From positions 744,001 to 808,000 of the forward strand of contig JBGASU010000001.1 in assembly GCA_044229535.1 (NCBI GenBank): a stretch of 64,000 nucleotides of DNA, written 5' to 3'. The stretch is from CAZLFQ01 sp044229535. GTDB taxonomy: Bacteria > Pseudomonadota > Alphaproteobacteria > Rickettsiales > Midichloriaceae. The position numbers were made by a program, and so were the translations under genes. The notes under the pieces are model-generated. The model searched no databases and had not been told where the DNA came from. It worked only from the letters and a program-made list of their open reading frames with translations. Positions 28,789 to 35,107 of the stretch are shown here, one piece after another (position 1 is the first letter of the stretch; each line of letters begins with the position of its first letter).

Positions 28789-29447
28789 CTTTTCTTTTTA
28801 GATTTCAAAGGCAATGTGCCTTGTTCCACTAATTGCTTTGTAAGTGCGCTGGTAAATGCTGCAACGGCTTTGCGTTGATGTGCTTCTGGATACATTGAAA
28901 GAAGTTTTTTAGTTTCCTCATGTAAATACTCCACGCGAACCTTAGCTACGCCTTTGTGCATAATACCCAGTTCTTTTGCAGCTTTTTTGGAGACGTCGAT
29001 AATTCTTTTTCTTCCTTTGTTATGGAAGGGGCCACGGTCGTTTACAACAACTAATACTGATCTTTGATTTTCTAGGTTGATTACTCTAACTACGCTAGGC
29101 AGAGGTAGAGTATTGTGTGCGGCAGTGTATTCGTCTTGATCAAATTTCGACCCATTCGCGGTTTTGCCGCCATGGAATCTAGGTCCATACCAAGATGCTA
29201 AGCCTTCTTCTGAGTAATCTATGTCCACTTCAGGTCTGTATTTCCTGCCTTTTTGATAATATGGGCTGCCGATTTTGAATTCGCCAGTCGCATGTTTTTC
29301 ATAGTCGAGATCGTTTTCGCCTGCGGCGTTTCCTAAAACGTCAAATGGGCGATTGAGAATAGGCTTGCGACCACTGCTTTTATCAGAGGCACAAGATGAC
29401 AATATAATCCCAGCTACGAGAAGTACTACAACACTATAAATTTTCAT
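28785..29447 (-). CDS. rlpA: RlpA-family septal-ring lipoprotein
   Basis: The ATG at 29447 gives 220 residues with a lipoprotein signal ending in the lipobox LSSC (Cys19), so the mature protein is tethered to the outer membrane. The central double-psi beta-barrel domain carries GLASWYGPRFHGGKTANG and VNDRGPF, typical of RlpA enzymes that cleave denuded glycan strands. The C-terminal SPOR domain of Escherichia coli RlpA is missing; a short basic tail ends the protein. Convergent with trpS, the stop codons overlap in CTAG. Confidence 0.88.
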   Translation of the reverse strand: MKIYSVVVLLVAGIILSSCASDKSSGRKPILNRPFDVLGNAAGENDLDYEKHATGEFKIGSPYYQKGRKYRPEVDIDYSEEGLASWYGPRFHGGKTANGSKFDQDEYTAAHNTLPLPSVVRVINLENQRSVLVVVNDRGPFHNKGRKRIIDVSKKAAKELGIMHKGVAKVRVEYLHEETKKLLSMYPEAHQRKAVAAFTSALTKQLVEQGTLPLKSKKKS

Positions 29448-29467
29448 CAATTATTATTTTATATGGT

Positions 29468-30418
29468 TTAAGCTTTTTTTAGCTGGTCGGCAATCATCAG
29501 GACACTTAGGCTAAAATGGTAAGACTTGTTCCATTTCATTAACACGTTAAAATTGGAGCCGACCAAAAACGTAGGTTGTATTATACCATCGTTTTCTTGA
29601 GAAAGCAAGTAAAGAGTCTCGCTCAATTTACACAGCTTTGAGGAATCATCGCAAATACTGGGGTCTAAGCCATCTAAAAGAGAGGTTTTATTTGAATTTA
29701 GCTGATATTTGGCAATAACGCTATTTGCAGGAGTCCATCCGTTAATTTTCAGATAGTTAGCTGCCGATGCGAAGACATCAGCTTTGGTTTGCCAAATGTC
29801 TCTATAGCCATCTTTATTATAATCAACTGCGAAATCACGAATACTAGATGGCATGAATTGGCATTGACCCATTGCACCAGCCCAAGAACCCTTAAAGTCT
29901 TCGTAAGATAAGTTATCCTGCTCGGCTATCTCTATAGCGGCTAGCATTTGACTTTCGAATAAGTCTCTGCGCCTTCCGTCATAAGCAAGGCTTGTGATGG
30001 AGTCTATAGTGTTAAACTTGCCTAATCTTTGGCCATATTCACTCTCTATTCCAACTAGCGCTACAATAATTTCGGGCTCGACCCCAAATTGTTGAGATAT
30101 TTCATTTAGCAGAGTGCGATTTTTATTTAAAAATTCTCTACCTTTGATAACTTTGTTTTTAAAGCCAATATTGTTCAGATATGCCGCAAAATCTAATTTA
30201 GATTCTGGTTGTTTACCATCTAATGCAACCACTCTTTCATTTAGCTTGGCATTATTGAGCAATTCTAAGGCTTTAGGTGAGGGAGTGCCGTGTAATTTAT
30301 TTTGGATGAAGCATTCTTTCCAGCCATCGAAGCTGAAATATATACATTCCTCTTCAGCATTTGCAAAAGATGTGAGAAAGAATAGGCTAAGAATTGTTTT
30401 CTGAAAAATATTTTTCAT
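29468..30418 (-). CDS. Lytic murein transglycosylase, MltB type
   Basis: From the ATG at 30418 the 316-residue protein starts with a signal peptide (MKNIFQKTILSLFFLTSFAN). The catalytic glutamate lies in ALVGIESEYGQRLGKF, followed by the MltB signatures GSWAGAMGQCQFMPSSI and DGYRDIWQTKADVFASAANYL. It cleaves peptidoglycan glycan strands in the periplasm. Its first 32 bases overlap the end of fdxA and it is followed by rlpA after 20 bases, making fdxA-mltB-rlpA a probable operon. Confidence 0.92.
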   Translation of the reverse strand: MKNIFQKTILSLFFLTSFANAEEECIYFSFDGWKECFIQNKLHGTPSPKALELLNNAKLNERVVALDGKQPESKLDFAAYLNNIGFKNKVIKGREFLNKNRTLLNEISQQFGVEPEIIVALVGIESEYGQRLGKFNTIDSITSLAYDGRRRDLFESQMLAAIEIAEQDNLSYEDFKGSWAGAMGQCQFMPSSIRDFAVDYNKDGYRDIWQTKADVFASAANYLKINGWTPANSVIAKYQLNSNKTSLLDGLDPSICDDSSKLCKLSETLYLLSQENDGIIQPTFLVGSNFNVLMKWNKSYHFSLSVLMIADQLKKA

Positions 30419-30713
30419 ATTTGTTTGGCTCGTTTTTATAAGAGTCAGCACCACTCGCGTGAGCTTTTCTTTTGTTTATATTAGGCCAAGTTTTAGCGTA
30501 TTGGCTATTGATTTCTTGCCATTTTAAGTTGTCTTCTGAAGCTGGTTTGATTGCTTCAGCTGGGCATTCAGGCTCGCATACGCCGCAGTCTATGCATTCA
30601 TCTGGATTGATAGCGAGCATGTTGGCTCCTTCGTAAAAACAATCGACAGGACAAACCTCAACACAATCTGTATATTTACACTTAATGCAATTTTCTGTAA
30701 CAACGTATGCCAT
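30387..30713 (-). CDS. fdxA: Ferredoxin FdxA (7Fe-type)
   Basis: The 108-residue electron carrier has cysteines at 9, 12, 17, 21, 25, 40, 43, 46 and 50, matching the 3Fe-4S plus 4Fe-4S arrangement of alphaproteobacterial FdxA, followed by the usual acidic C-terminal extension of about 50 residues. Its partner enzymes are not evident from the neighbourhood. It overlaps the start of the mltB-type gene by about 30 bases. Confidence 0.93.
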   Translation of the reverse strand: MAYVVTENCIKCKYTDCVEVCPVDCFYEGANMLAINPDECIDCGVCEPECPAEAIKPASEDNLKWQEINSQYAKTWPNINKRKAHASGADSYKNEPNKYEKYFSENNS

Positions 30714-30731
30714 TTTTTTTAAAACCTTTGC

Positions 30732-30760
30732 TTGATTTTATTTTCATATGAAAGTATATT
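30732..30760 (+). promoter_or_regulatory. Candidate sigma70 promoter for tRNA-Leu
   Basis: TTGATT (30732-30737) and TATATT (30755-30760) are spaced by 17 bases, placing transcription start near 30767, about 40 bases before the tRNA. The same transcript may continue into ribH and nusB. Confidence 0.6.
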
Positions 30761-30806
30761 CTGCTGACCTTATACATGAAAGAAAATAATCTTTCAAGGT
30801 TTTCAT

Positions 30807-30891
30807 GCGGATGTGGCGGAATTGGCAGACGCCCTAGACTTAGGATCTAGTGTCGCAAGACGTGGGGGTTCAAGTCCCTTCATCCGCACCA
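30807..30891 (+). tRNA. tRNA-Leu (anticodon UAG)
   Basis: The 85-base sequence folds as a class II tRNA. The acceptor GCGGATG pairs with CATCCGC, the anticodon arm has loop CTTAGGA (anticodon TAG), there is a long variable arm, the T loop is GGTTCAAGTCC, and CCA is encoded. It sits 15 bases before ribH. Confidence 0.95.
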
Positions 30892-30905
30892 CTTTTTAAA
30901 TAGCC

Positions 30906-31361
30906 ATGGCAAAAGTATTATTAATTAAAGCTGAAGAAAATAAAAACATCATGGATCTTATAGAGCATGGTGCAGTTAGTACTTTGGAGTCTTTTAAGGT
31001 TGTGCATGACACAATAATCGTGCCGAGCATTATAGAAGTTCCATCTGCTATAAGCTTTGCGATTGATTCTTCAGATTACGAAGGGGTGCTGTGTCTTGGT
31101 TGTATAAAAGATGATACTAGTTCAGAAATGAGCAGGGCAATATATAGTGAAGTTTTGAGATCTATAAATGAATTTTCAATACACTATGTTCTTCCAGTTG
31201 GTAATGGCTTGGGGTTGTTCTCAAAAAAAGATAAGATTTTAGAAAAAGCTCCAGAGCTTGGTAAAAAAGCGGCTAACGCTGTTGTGCATATGGTTAAACT
31301 CAAAAGGCATTTTACAGTGCTTGAAGAAGATAGGTATTCTCTTGGACAAAAGCATAACTAA
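30906..31361 (+). CDS. ribH: 6,7-dimethyl-8-ribityllumazine synthase-like protein, active site degenerate
   Basis: The 151-residue chain aligns along its length with RibH: VPSIIEVPSAI corresponds to VPGAYELPLA, LGCIKDDT to LGTVIRGGT, and LPVGNGLGL to the GVLTT segment. However, the substrate-binding GxYE motif, the Arg-Gly loop and the catalytic His that follows are replaced (TSSEM in place of TAHFE). It therefore probably cannot make lumazine. It precedes nusB, its usual neighbour, and overlaps it by about 20 bases, so it may persist for structure or operon spacing. A diverged new role is possible. Confidence 0.75.
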   Translation: MAKVLLIKAEENKNIMDLIEHGAVSTLESFKVVHDTIIVPSIIEVPSAISFAIDSSDYEGVLCLGCIKDDTSSEMSRAIYSEVLRSINEFSIHYVLPVGNGLGLFSKKDKILEKAPELGKKAANAVVHMVKLKRHFTVLEEDRYSLGQKHN

Positions 31362-31812
31362 ACCGCTGTACTCAAAAAAGTTCCAAGAGAAACGTGCGGC
31401 ACGTGTTCTTGCCATTCAGGCGATCTACGCTTTTCAAAATCATGAGGGTTCGAGCTTGGATCAAATAATTTATGATTTGATAAAAGATTCAAAGTCGCAA
31501 GAAATTTTAAGTAAGCTTAGCCAGTCTGATGAAAAATTGATAATTAAGCTTGCGCGTGGCACTAATGAAAATTTAGAAAATTTAGTAAAGACTGTGTCAC
31601 CGCATCTTTCTAAAGAATGGAGATTTGAGCGCCTTGGTAAAGTTATTCAGGTTATATTGCTGGTTGCAGCGTATGAGATGATGTTGGATGGTGCGGTTGA
31701 TCGCCCAATTCTTATCAATGAGTATATTGAGATTGCAAAAATGTTCAACCATGACGGCGAAGCTGGTTTCGTCAATAGCGTCCTTGATGGCGTTTCAAAA
31801 AATATCTTATAA
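31342..31812 (+). CDS. nusB: Transcription antitermination factor NusB
   Basis: NusB binds boxA RNA with S10 and is needed for full rRNA transcription. The reading frame is open from 31258, but the best start is TTG 31342, with AGG eight bases upstream, giving 156 residues beginning LDKSITKPLYS. The conserved N-terminal AARVLAIQAIYAF and C-terminal RPILINEYIEIAKMF/GEAGFVNSVLDGV motifs are clear. No ATG is available, so initiation at TTG, coupled to the end of ribH, is inferred. Confidence 0.9.
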   Translation: MDKSITKPLYSKKFQEKRAARVLAIQAIYAFQNHEGSSLDQIIYDLIKDSKSQEILSKLSQSDEKLIIKLARGTNENLENLVKTVSPHLSKEWRFERLGKVIQVILLVAAYEMMLDGAVDRPILINEYIEIAKMFNHDGEAGFVNSVLDGVSKNIL

Positions 31813-31896
31813 AAAAATATATCCATTTTAATTTTCTTGGTTTAATCTTTTTTTAAAGGCCAAATGGCTTATAGATTAACAACTTAGGAGAATAGA

Positions 31897-32262
31897 ATGA
31901 AAAAATATTTAATTGCAAGTGCGCTTAGCTTAGCAGTTTCTTCGCTGGCAGTTGCAGCAGAAACAACAACTACACCAACAAATTCTGTACCAGCTGCATC
32001 TTCGGCAACAGCTGCTGCGACACCAGCAGTAACAACACCAGCAGCTCCAGCTGCCCCAGCTGCCCCAGCTGCGGACATGAATAAAGCGGCAATGGAAAAA
32101 TGTTATGGCGTAGCAAAAGCTGGGCAAAATGATTGTGCAGCAGCAGGGCACTCTTGTGCAGCTAAGGCCGCAAAAGATGGTGTGGCTGGTGAATGGGTAT
32201 TCACACCAAAAGGACTTTGTGCAAAATTAGTTAATGGAACAACAACAGCTCCAGCTGCATAA
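31897..32262 (+). CDS. bufA1: Bufferin precursor, BufA1 type (DUF2282-like)
   Basis: The 121-residue protein has a signal peptide (residues 1-21), an Ala/Pro/Thr-rich spacer to about residue 60 and a C-terminal core with EKCYGVAKAGQNDC, HSCAAKAAKD and WVFTPKGLCAKLV. The four cysteines are Cys69, 80, 87 and 108. This core is the DUF2282 pattern of bufferins, exported peptides whose cysteines are modified by an MNIO enzyme and which bind copper. AGGAG precedes the ATG. A terminator separates it from bufB, so it can be transcribed in excess over the enzymes. The long spacer, with repeated AAP units, looks unusual. Confidence 0.85.
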   Translation: MKKYLIASALSLAVSSLAVAAETTTTPTNSVPAASSATAAATPAVTTPAAPAAPAAPAADMNKAAMEKCYGVAKAGQNDCAAAGHSCAAKAAKDGVAGEWVFTPKGLCAKLVNGTTTAPAA

Positions 32263-32287
32263 ATCTAGATAAATTCCTTATATTACT

Positions 32288-32322
32288 TAAAAGCCTGCCA
32301 GTTCGGTGGGCTTTTACTTTTT
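32288..32322 (+). terminator. Intrinsic terminator between bufA1 and bufB
   Basis: Arms TAAAAGCCTGCC (32288-32299) and GGTGGGCTTTTA (32305-32316), with two G-T pairs, close a five-base loop and are followed by CTTTTT. It ends the bufA1 message, or attenuates it so that the modifying-enzyme genes are expressed less than the precursor. Confidence 0.8.
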
Positions 32323-32343
32323 AATGTAGTTTGTTTCATTGTT

Positions 32344-32371
32344 TTGTTTGCCTAAAGCAATAAATTATATA
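32344..32371 (+). promoter_or_regulatory. Candidate promoter for bufB-bufC-doxX
   Basis: TTGTTT (32344-32349) and TATATA (32366-32371) are 16 bases apart, downstream of the bufA1 terminator. The predicted leader contains an AAAACT/AGTTTT inverted repeat at 32386-32406 that could be an operator. The hexamers are good but the region is AT-rich, so chance matches are possible. Confidence 0.35.
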
Positions 32372-32444
32372 GATAATTGTTACAAAAAACTGTTCAAGAT
32401 AGTTTTCCCGAGCTAGTCTTTTTAGAACTTAATTTTTAAGAGAG

Positions 32445-33281
32445 ATGGTCGTGAGTGAAAATGTTGGGGTTGGTCTTCGCAAGCCTCATTATAGAATTAT
32501 CTCCGAAACAAGACCTGATCTGCAATTTTTAGAAGTGCATTCTGAGAATTATTTTGGTTTTGGACCAGAGGTTGATTTGCTAAAAGAAATAGCGAAAATT
32601 TACCCAATTAGTTTGCACGGGGTTGGCTTGTCCTTAGGTTCTGCAGATGGAATACAGCTTAATCATTTAAAACTTTTAAAGCGACTTGTTGAGATAATTA
32701 AACCTCCGTATGTTTCTGACCATATTTCGTGGTCTCTTACAGGCAATGCTCACCTGAATGATCTTCTGCCTCTTCCATATAATGAGGAAAGTTTGGCAGT
32801 GATATGTGACAATATTAATCGTACTCAAGATTTTTTAGGTAGGCAGATATTCGTTGAGAATCCATCAACATATATGTCTTTTAAAGACGATATGCCAGAG
32901 CAAGAGTTTATTGTAAAAATAGTCGAGCGTTGTGAGTGTAAAGTTCTGCTCGATATTAATAATATTTATGTAAATTCCAAAAATCATAATTTTGATGCGT
33001 ATAATTACATAAGCAGTTTTTCTCAAGATTCTGTTGGAGAAATACACTTAGCTGGTCATTCTGTACAAAACATTGAAGGTAAGGAAATACGCATAGACAC
33101 CCACGATAGTTTGATTCTAGAAGATGTTTGGAATTTATACGAATTTGCTATAATGCATCTAGGCAACAAACCTACTTTAATTGAATGGGATCAGAATATC
33201 CCTGAATTTGAAGTCTTGTATTCCGAAGCGAAAAAAGCTGCCCAAATCCAGAGTATGTTGAGGTTAAAAAATGTTGCTTAA
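32445..33281 (+). CDS. bufB: MNIO-family (DUF692) bufferin-modifying enzyme
   Basis: Multinuclear non-heme iron oxidases of this family modify cysteines of bufferin precursors, for example to thiooxazoles. The 278-residue TIM-barrel protein has every expected metal-ligand region: LEVHSENY (Glu34), SLHGVGLSLG (His58), SDHISW (His93), FVENPSTY (Glu138), LLDINNIYVNS (Asp170), EIHLAGH (His201, His205), IDTHDS (His220) and LIEWDQNIP (Glu247). It is therefore likely active. bufC overlaps its end by 11 bases. Start choice is ATG 32445, though a GTG two codons later has better ribosome-site spacing. Confidence 0.93.
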   Translation: MVVSENVGVGLRKPHYRIISETRPDLQFLEVHSENYFGFGPEVDLLKEIAKIYPISLHGVGLSLGSADGIQLNHLKLLKRLVEIIKPPYVSDHISWSLTGNAHLNDLLPLPYNEESLAVICDNINRTQDFLGRQIFVENPSTYMSFKDDMPEQEFIVKIVERCECKVLLDINNIYVNSKNHNFDAYNYISSFSQDSVGEIHLAGHSVQNIEGKEIRIDTHDSLILEDVWNLYEFAIMHLGNKPTLIEWDQNIPEFEVLYSEAKKAAQIQSMLRLKNVA

Positions 33282-33981
33282 ATTTCAAAATAGTTTTTTA
33301 GATTATGTGTCAGAACAAGGTGGTGCAAGTGAATTACAAGAAGTGGTTGATTCGCGTGATATCTCGGTTAAGGCAAGGCTAGGAATTTATAAAAACAATA
33401 TTATTCAAAATCTAACGAGCGCACTAAGAATTGTTTATCCAAAATTTATTGTTCTAGTTGGTGAAGAATTTTTCGAATTTTTAGCATATGAATTTATTAA
33501 ACAAAATTTGCCATCAAGTGGGGTGCTTTTAGAATACGGCAGAGAGTTTGGTGATTTTATTGAGAATGTCGAATCGTTGAGAGATTATCCATATGCTGGA
33601 GACTTTGCTAGATTTGAATGGTTGAATCACGAGTGTCATCACGCAATTGAAGAAAAGGTAGTAACGCTCTTGGATGTGGCAAAAGCGATGGAATTAGATG
33701 CCGATTATATTCCTTCGATTAAAAGTTGCGTTAGAGTTTTTCACTCTCAATATCCAATTTTACAACTTTGGGATATGTGTGTGAATAATGCAGAGCAAGC
33801 GCTTGAGCCTAAAGAAACTTTCGTTATGCTTAATAAAAATGAGCAGGTTGTTGGGTGTGTGGAAATAAGCTCTAAAGAGCTTGATTTCTTGCGGGCTTTT
33901 CCAAATCTGGAAGATTTTGAACCAAAGGAAGCTTCAGAGATTGTTAAGAGGTTTTGTGAGATGGGAGTATTTAAGTTGTGA
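33271..33981 (+). CDS. bufC: DUF2063-type partner of the MNIO enzyme
   Basis: The 236-residue protein has the N-terminal DUF2063 helical domain (SVKARLGIYKNNIIQNLTSAL, a form of the family's RxxIYRxN motif) followed by a C-terminal alpha/beta winged-helix-like region. In bufferin and related clusters this partner presents the precursor to the MNIO enzyme. It overlaps bufB by 11 bases and is followed by the DoxX gene after six bases. Confidence 0.9.
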   Translation: MLLKFQNSFLDYVSEQGGASELQEVVDSRDISVKARLGIYKNNIIQNLTSALRIVYPKFIVLVGEEFFEFLAYEFIKQNLPSSGVLLEYGREFGDFIENVESLRDYPYAGDFARFEWLNHECHHAIEEKVVTLLDVAKAMELDADYIPSIKSCVRVFHSQYPILQLWDMCVNNAEQALEPKETFVMLNKNEQVVGCVEISSKELDFLRAFPNLEDFEPKEASEIVKRFCEMGVFKL

Positions 33982-33987
33982 GGTTTT

Positions 33988-34461
33988 ATGCTCGTTAAGT
34001 TGTTAGAGTTATACGATAATTTCTTTGAAGTGCTTCAAAGATGGCTCGAGCCATTTTATGCATTAGCTGTTAGGATATATGTTTTTAATGAATTTTTTTG
34101 GTCTGGCTGGTTGAAAGTAAAAGATATGTACAACGGACAGTGGGATAGAGTGGTTTTGCTATTCGCTGAAGAATATAAAGTCCCTGTTCTATCCCCTTCA
34201 ATAGCGGCGGCACTAGGTACTTTTAACGAAATTATCTTCCCAATTTTATTATTACTTGGGTTGTTTGGTAGAGTTGCAGGGTTAGTATTGTTTGCCACGG
34301 CGTTGCTTATAGAGCTTACTTATCAACATAACATTGACCATATTCTTTGGATGACCATGACGCTTTATGTGGTGTTTAGAGGAAGCGGCTGGTTTTCTAT
34401 TGATTATTGTATACATAAGGTTTTATCTAATAGGTTTAGGACTGGTAATAAAATAAGTTGA
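33988..34461 (+). CDS. DoxX-family membrane protein of the bufferin cluster
   Basis: The 157-residue inner-membrane protein has four predicted helices (about residues 16-34, 66-85, 90-107 and 112-130), with the DoxX-like start RIYVFNEFFWSGWLKVKDM and GTFNEIIFPILLLLGLFGR. DoxX proteins often end bufferin operons (GigD in Caulobacter); the proposed roles concern membrane thiol or metal handling and are unproven. It is the last gene of the bufB-bufC-doxX unit. Confidence 0.88.
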   Translation: MLVKLLELYDNFFEVLQRWLEPFYALAVRIYVFNEFFWSGWLKVKDMYNGQWDRVVLLFAEEYKVPVLSPSIAAALGTFNEIIFPILLLLGLFGRVAGLVLFATALLIELTYQHNIDHILWMTMTLYVVFRGSGWFSIDYCIHKVLSNRFRTGNKIS

Positions 34462-34501
34462 ATTACTGATTTATTATAGTGTTTAGCCCCTTAATTCCTG
34501 C

Positions 34502-34530
34502 TTGCTTTGTGTTAAATAATAGGGTATATT
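34502..34530 (+). promoter_or_regulatory. Candidate promoter of the rimP-nusA-infB operon
   Basis: TTGCTT (34502-34507) and TATATT (34525-34530) have a 17-base spacer. The predicted start near 34537 lies only about ten bases before the hairpin at 34546. Confidence 0.55.
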
Positions 34531-34545
34531 TTCTCTGAAATGTGT

Positions 34546-34572
34546 AGGTGGGCAGTGCCCACCTTTTATTTT
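34546..34572 (+). terminator. Terminator-like hairpin immediately upstream of rimP
   Basis: Arms AGGTGGGC (34546-34553) and GCCCACCT (34557-34564) pair perfectly around AGT and are followed by TTTATTTT. It could end transcripts of the bufferin operon, whose last stop is 85 bases upstream. If transcription starts at the candidate promoter at 34502, it instead sits at the very 5' end of the rimP-nusA message as a stabilising or attenuating structure. Confidence 0.75.
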
Positions 34573-34585
34573 GGATGCAATTGTA

Positions 34586-35101
34586 ATGAATATATATCAA
34601 ACACAATTAGAAGCAAAAGTAGTGGAAATACTAGAGCCAGCGCTAGTCGATATGGGGTATAGCCTTGTGCGCGTGCGTCTTGGTGGAAGCTCAAAGCGTA
34701 AACACTTGCAGCTTATGCTTGAACGTGCCGATGGTTCGCCTATAAATGTTGGTGATTGTGAAAAGATAAGCAAGCACTCTGCTGTGCTTTTAGACGTTGA
34801 GGACCCAATCGAGCAAGAGTATGTCCTTGAGGTTAGCTCTACGGGTCTTGATAGGCCGCTAACTCGCCCTAAAGACTTTCAGTTTTTTGCAGGGCGCTTA
34901 GCCAAAATAACGCTAAAAATAGCAGCGTTGGGACAGAGAAATTTTACAGGAATTATTTCAGATGCCAACGAAGAAAGTTTTTCTTTCACCGTTAAAGATA
35001 CTGGGGATATCCATACATTCCCATTTTCAAATGTATCGGAAGCGCATCTGATTTTTGAAGAAAAAAAGAATAATAAATTTAAACCTAAAAATAGGAGATA
35101 G
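34586..35101 (+). CDS. rimP: Ribosome maturation factor RimP
   Basis: RimP assists 30S assembly. From the ATG at 34586 (a TTG at 34571 lies inside the hairpin's T-tract) the protein is 171 residues. It has the N-terminal domain motif RVRLGGSSKRKHLQLMLERADG, the CEKISKHSAVLLDVEDPI segment and YVLEVSSTGLDRPLTRPKDF, all typical. It begins the conserved rimP-nusA-infB-rbfA cluster. Confidence 0.94.
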   Translation: MNIYQTQLEAKVVEILEPALVDMGYSLVRVRLGGSSKRKHLQLMLERADGSPINVGDCEKISKHSAVLLDVEDPIEQEYVLEVSSTGLDRPLTRPKDFQFFAGRLAKITLKIAALGQRNFTGIISDANEESFSFTVKDTGDIHTFPFSNVSEAHLIFEEKKNNKFKPKNRR

Positions 35102-35107
35102 ATAAAA

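Noticed and set aside
31884..32151. Minus-strand frames opposite the bufferin precursor (Ala/Gly- or Cys/Trp-rich)
   Set aside because: They arise from the repetitive GCA/CCA codons of bufA1 read backward.
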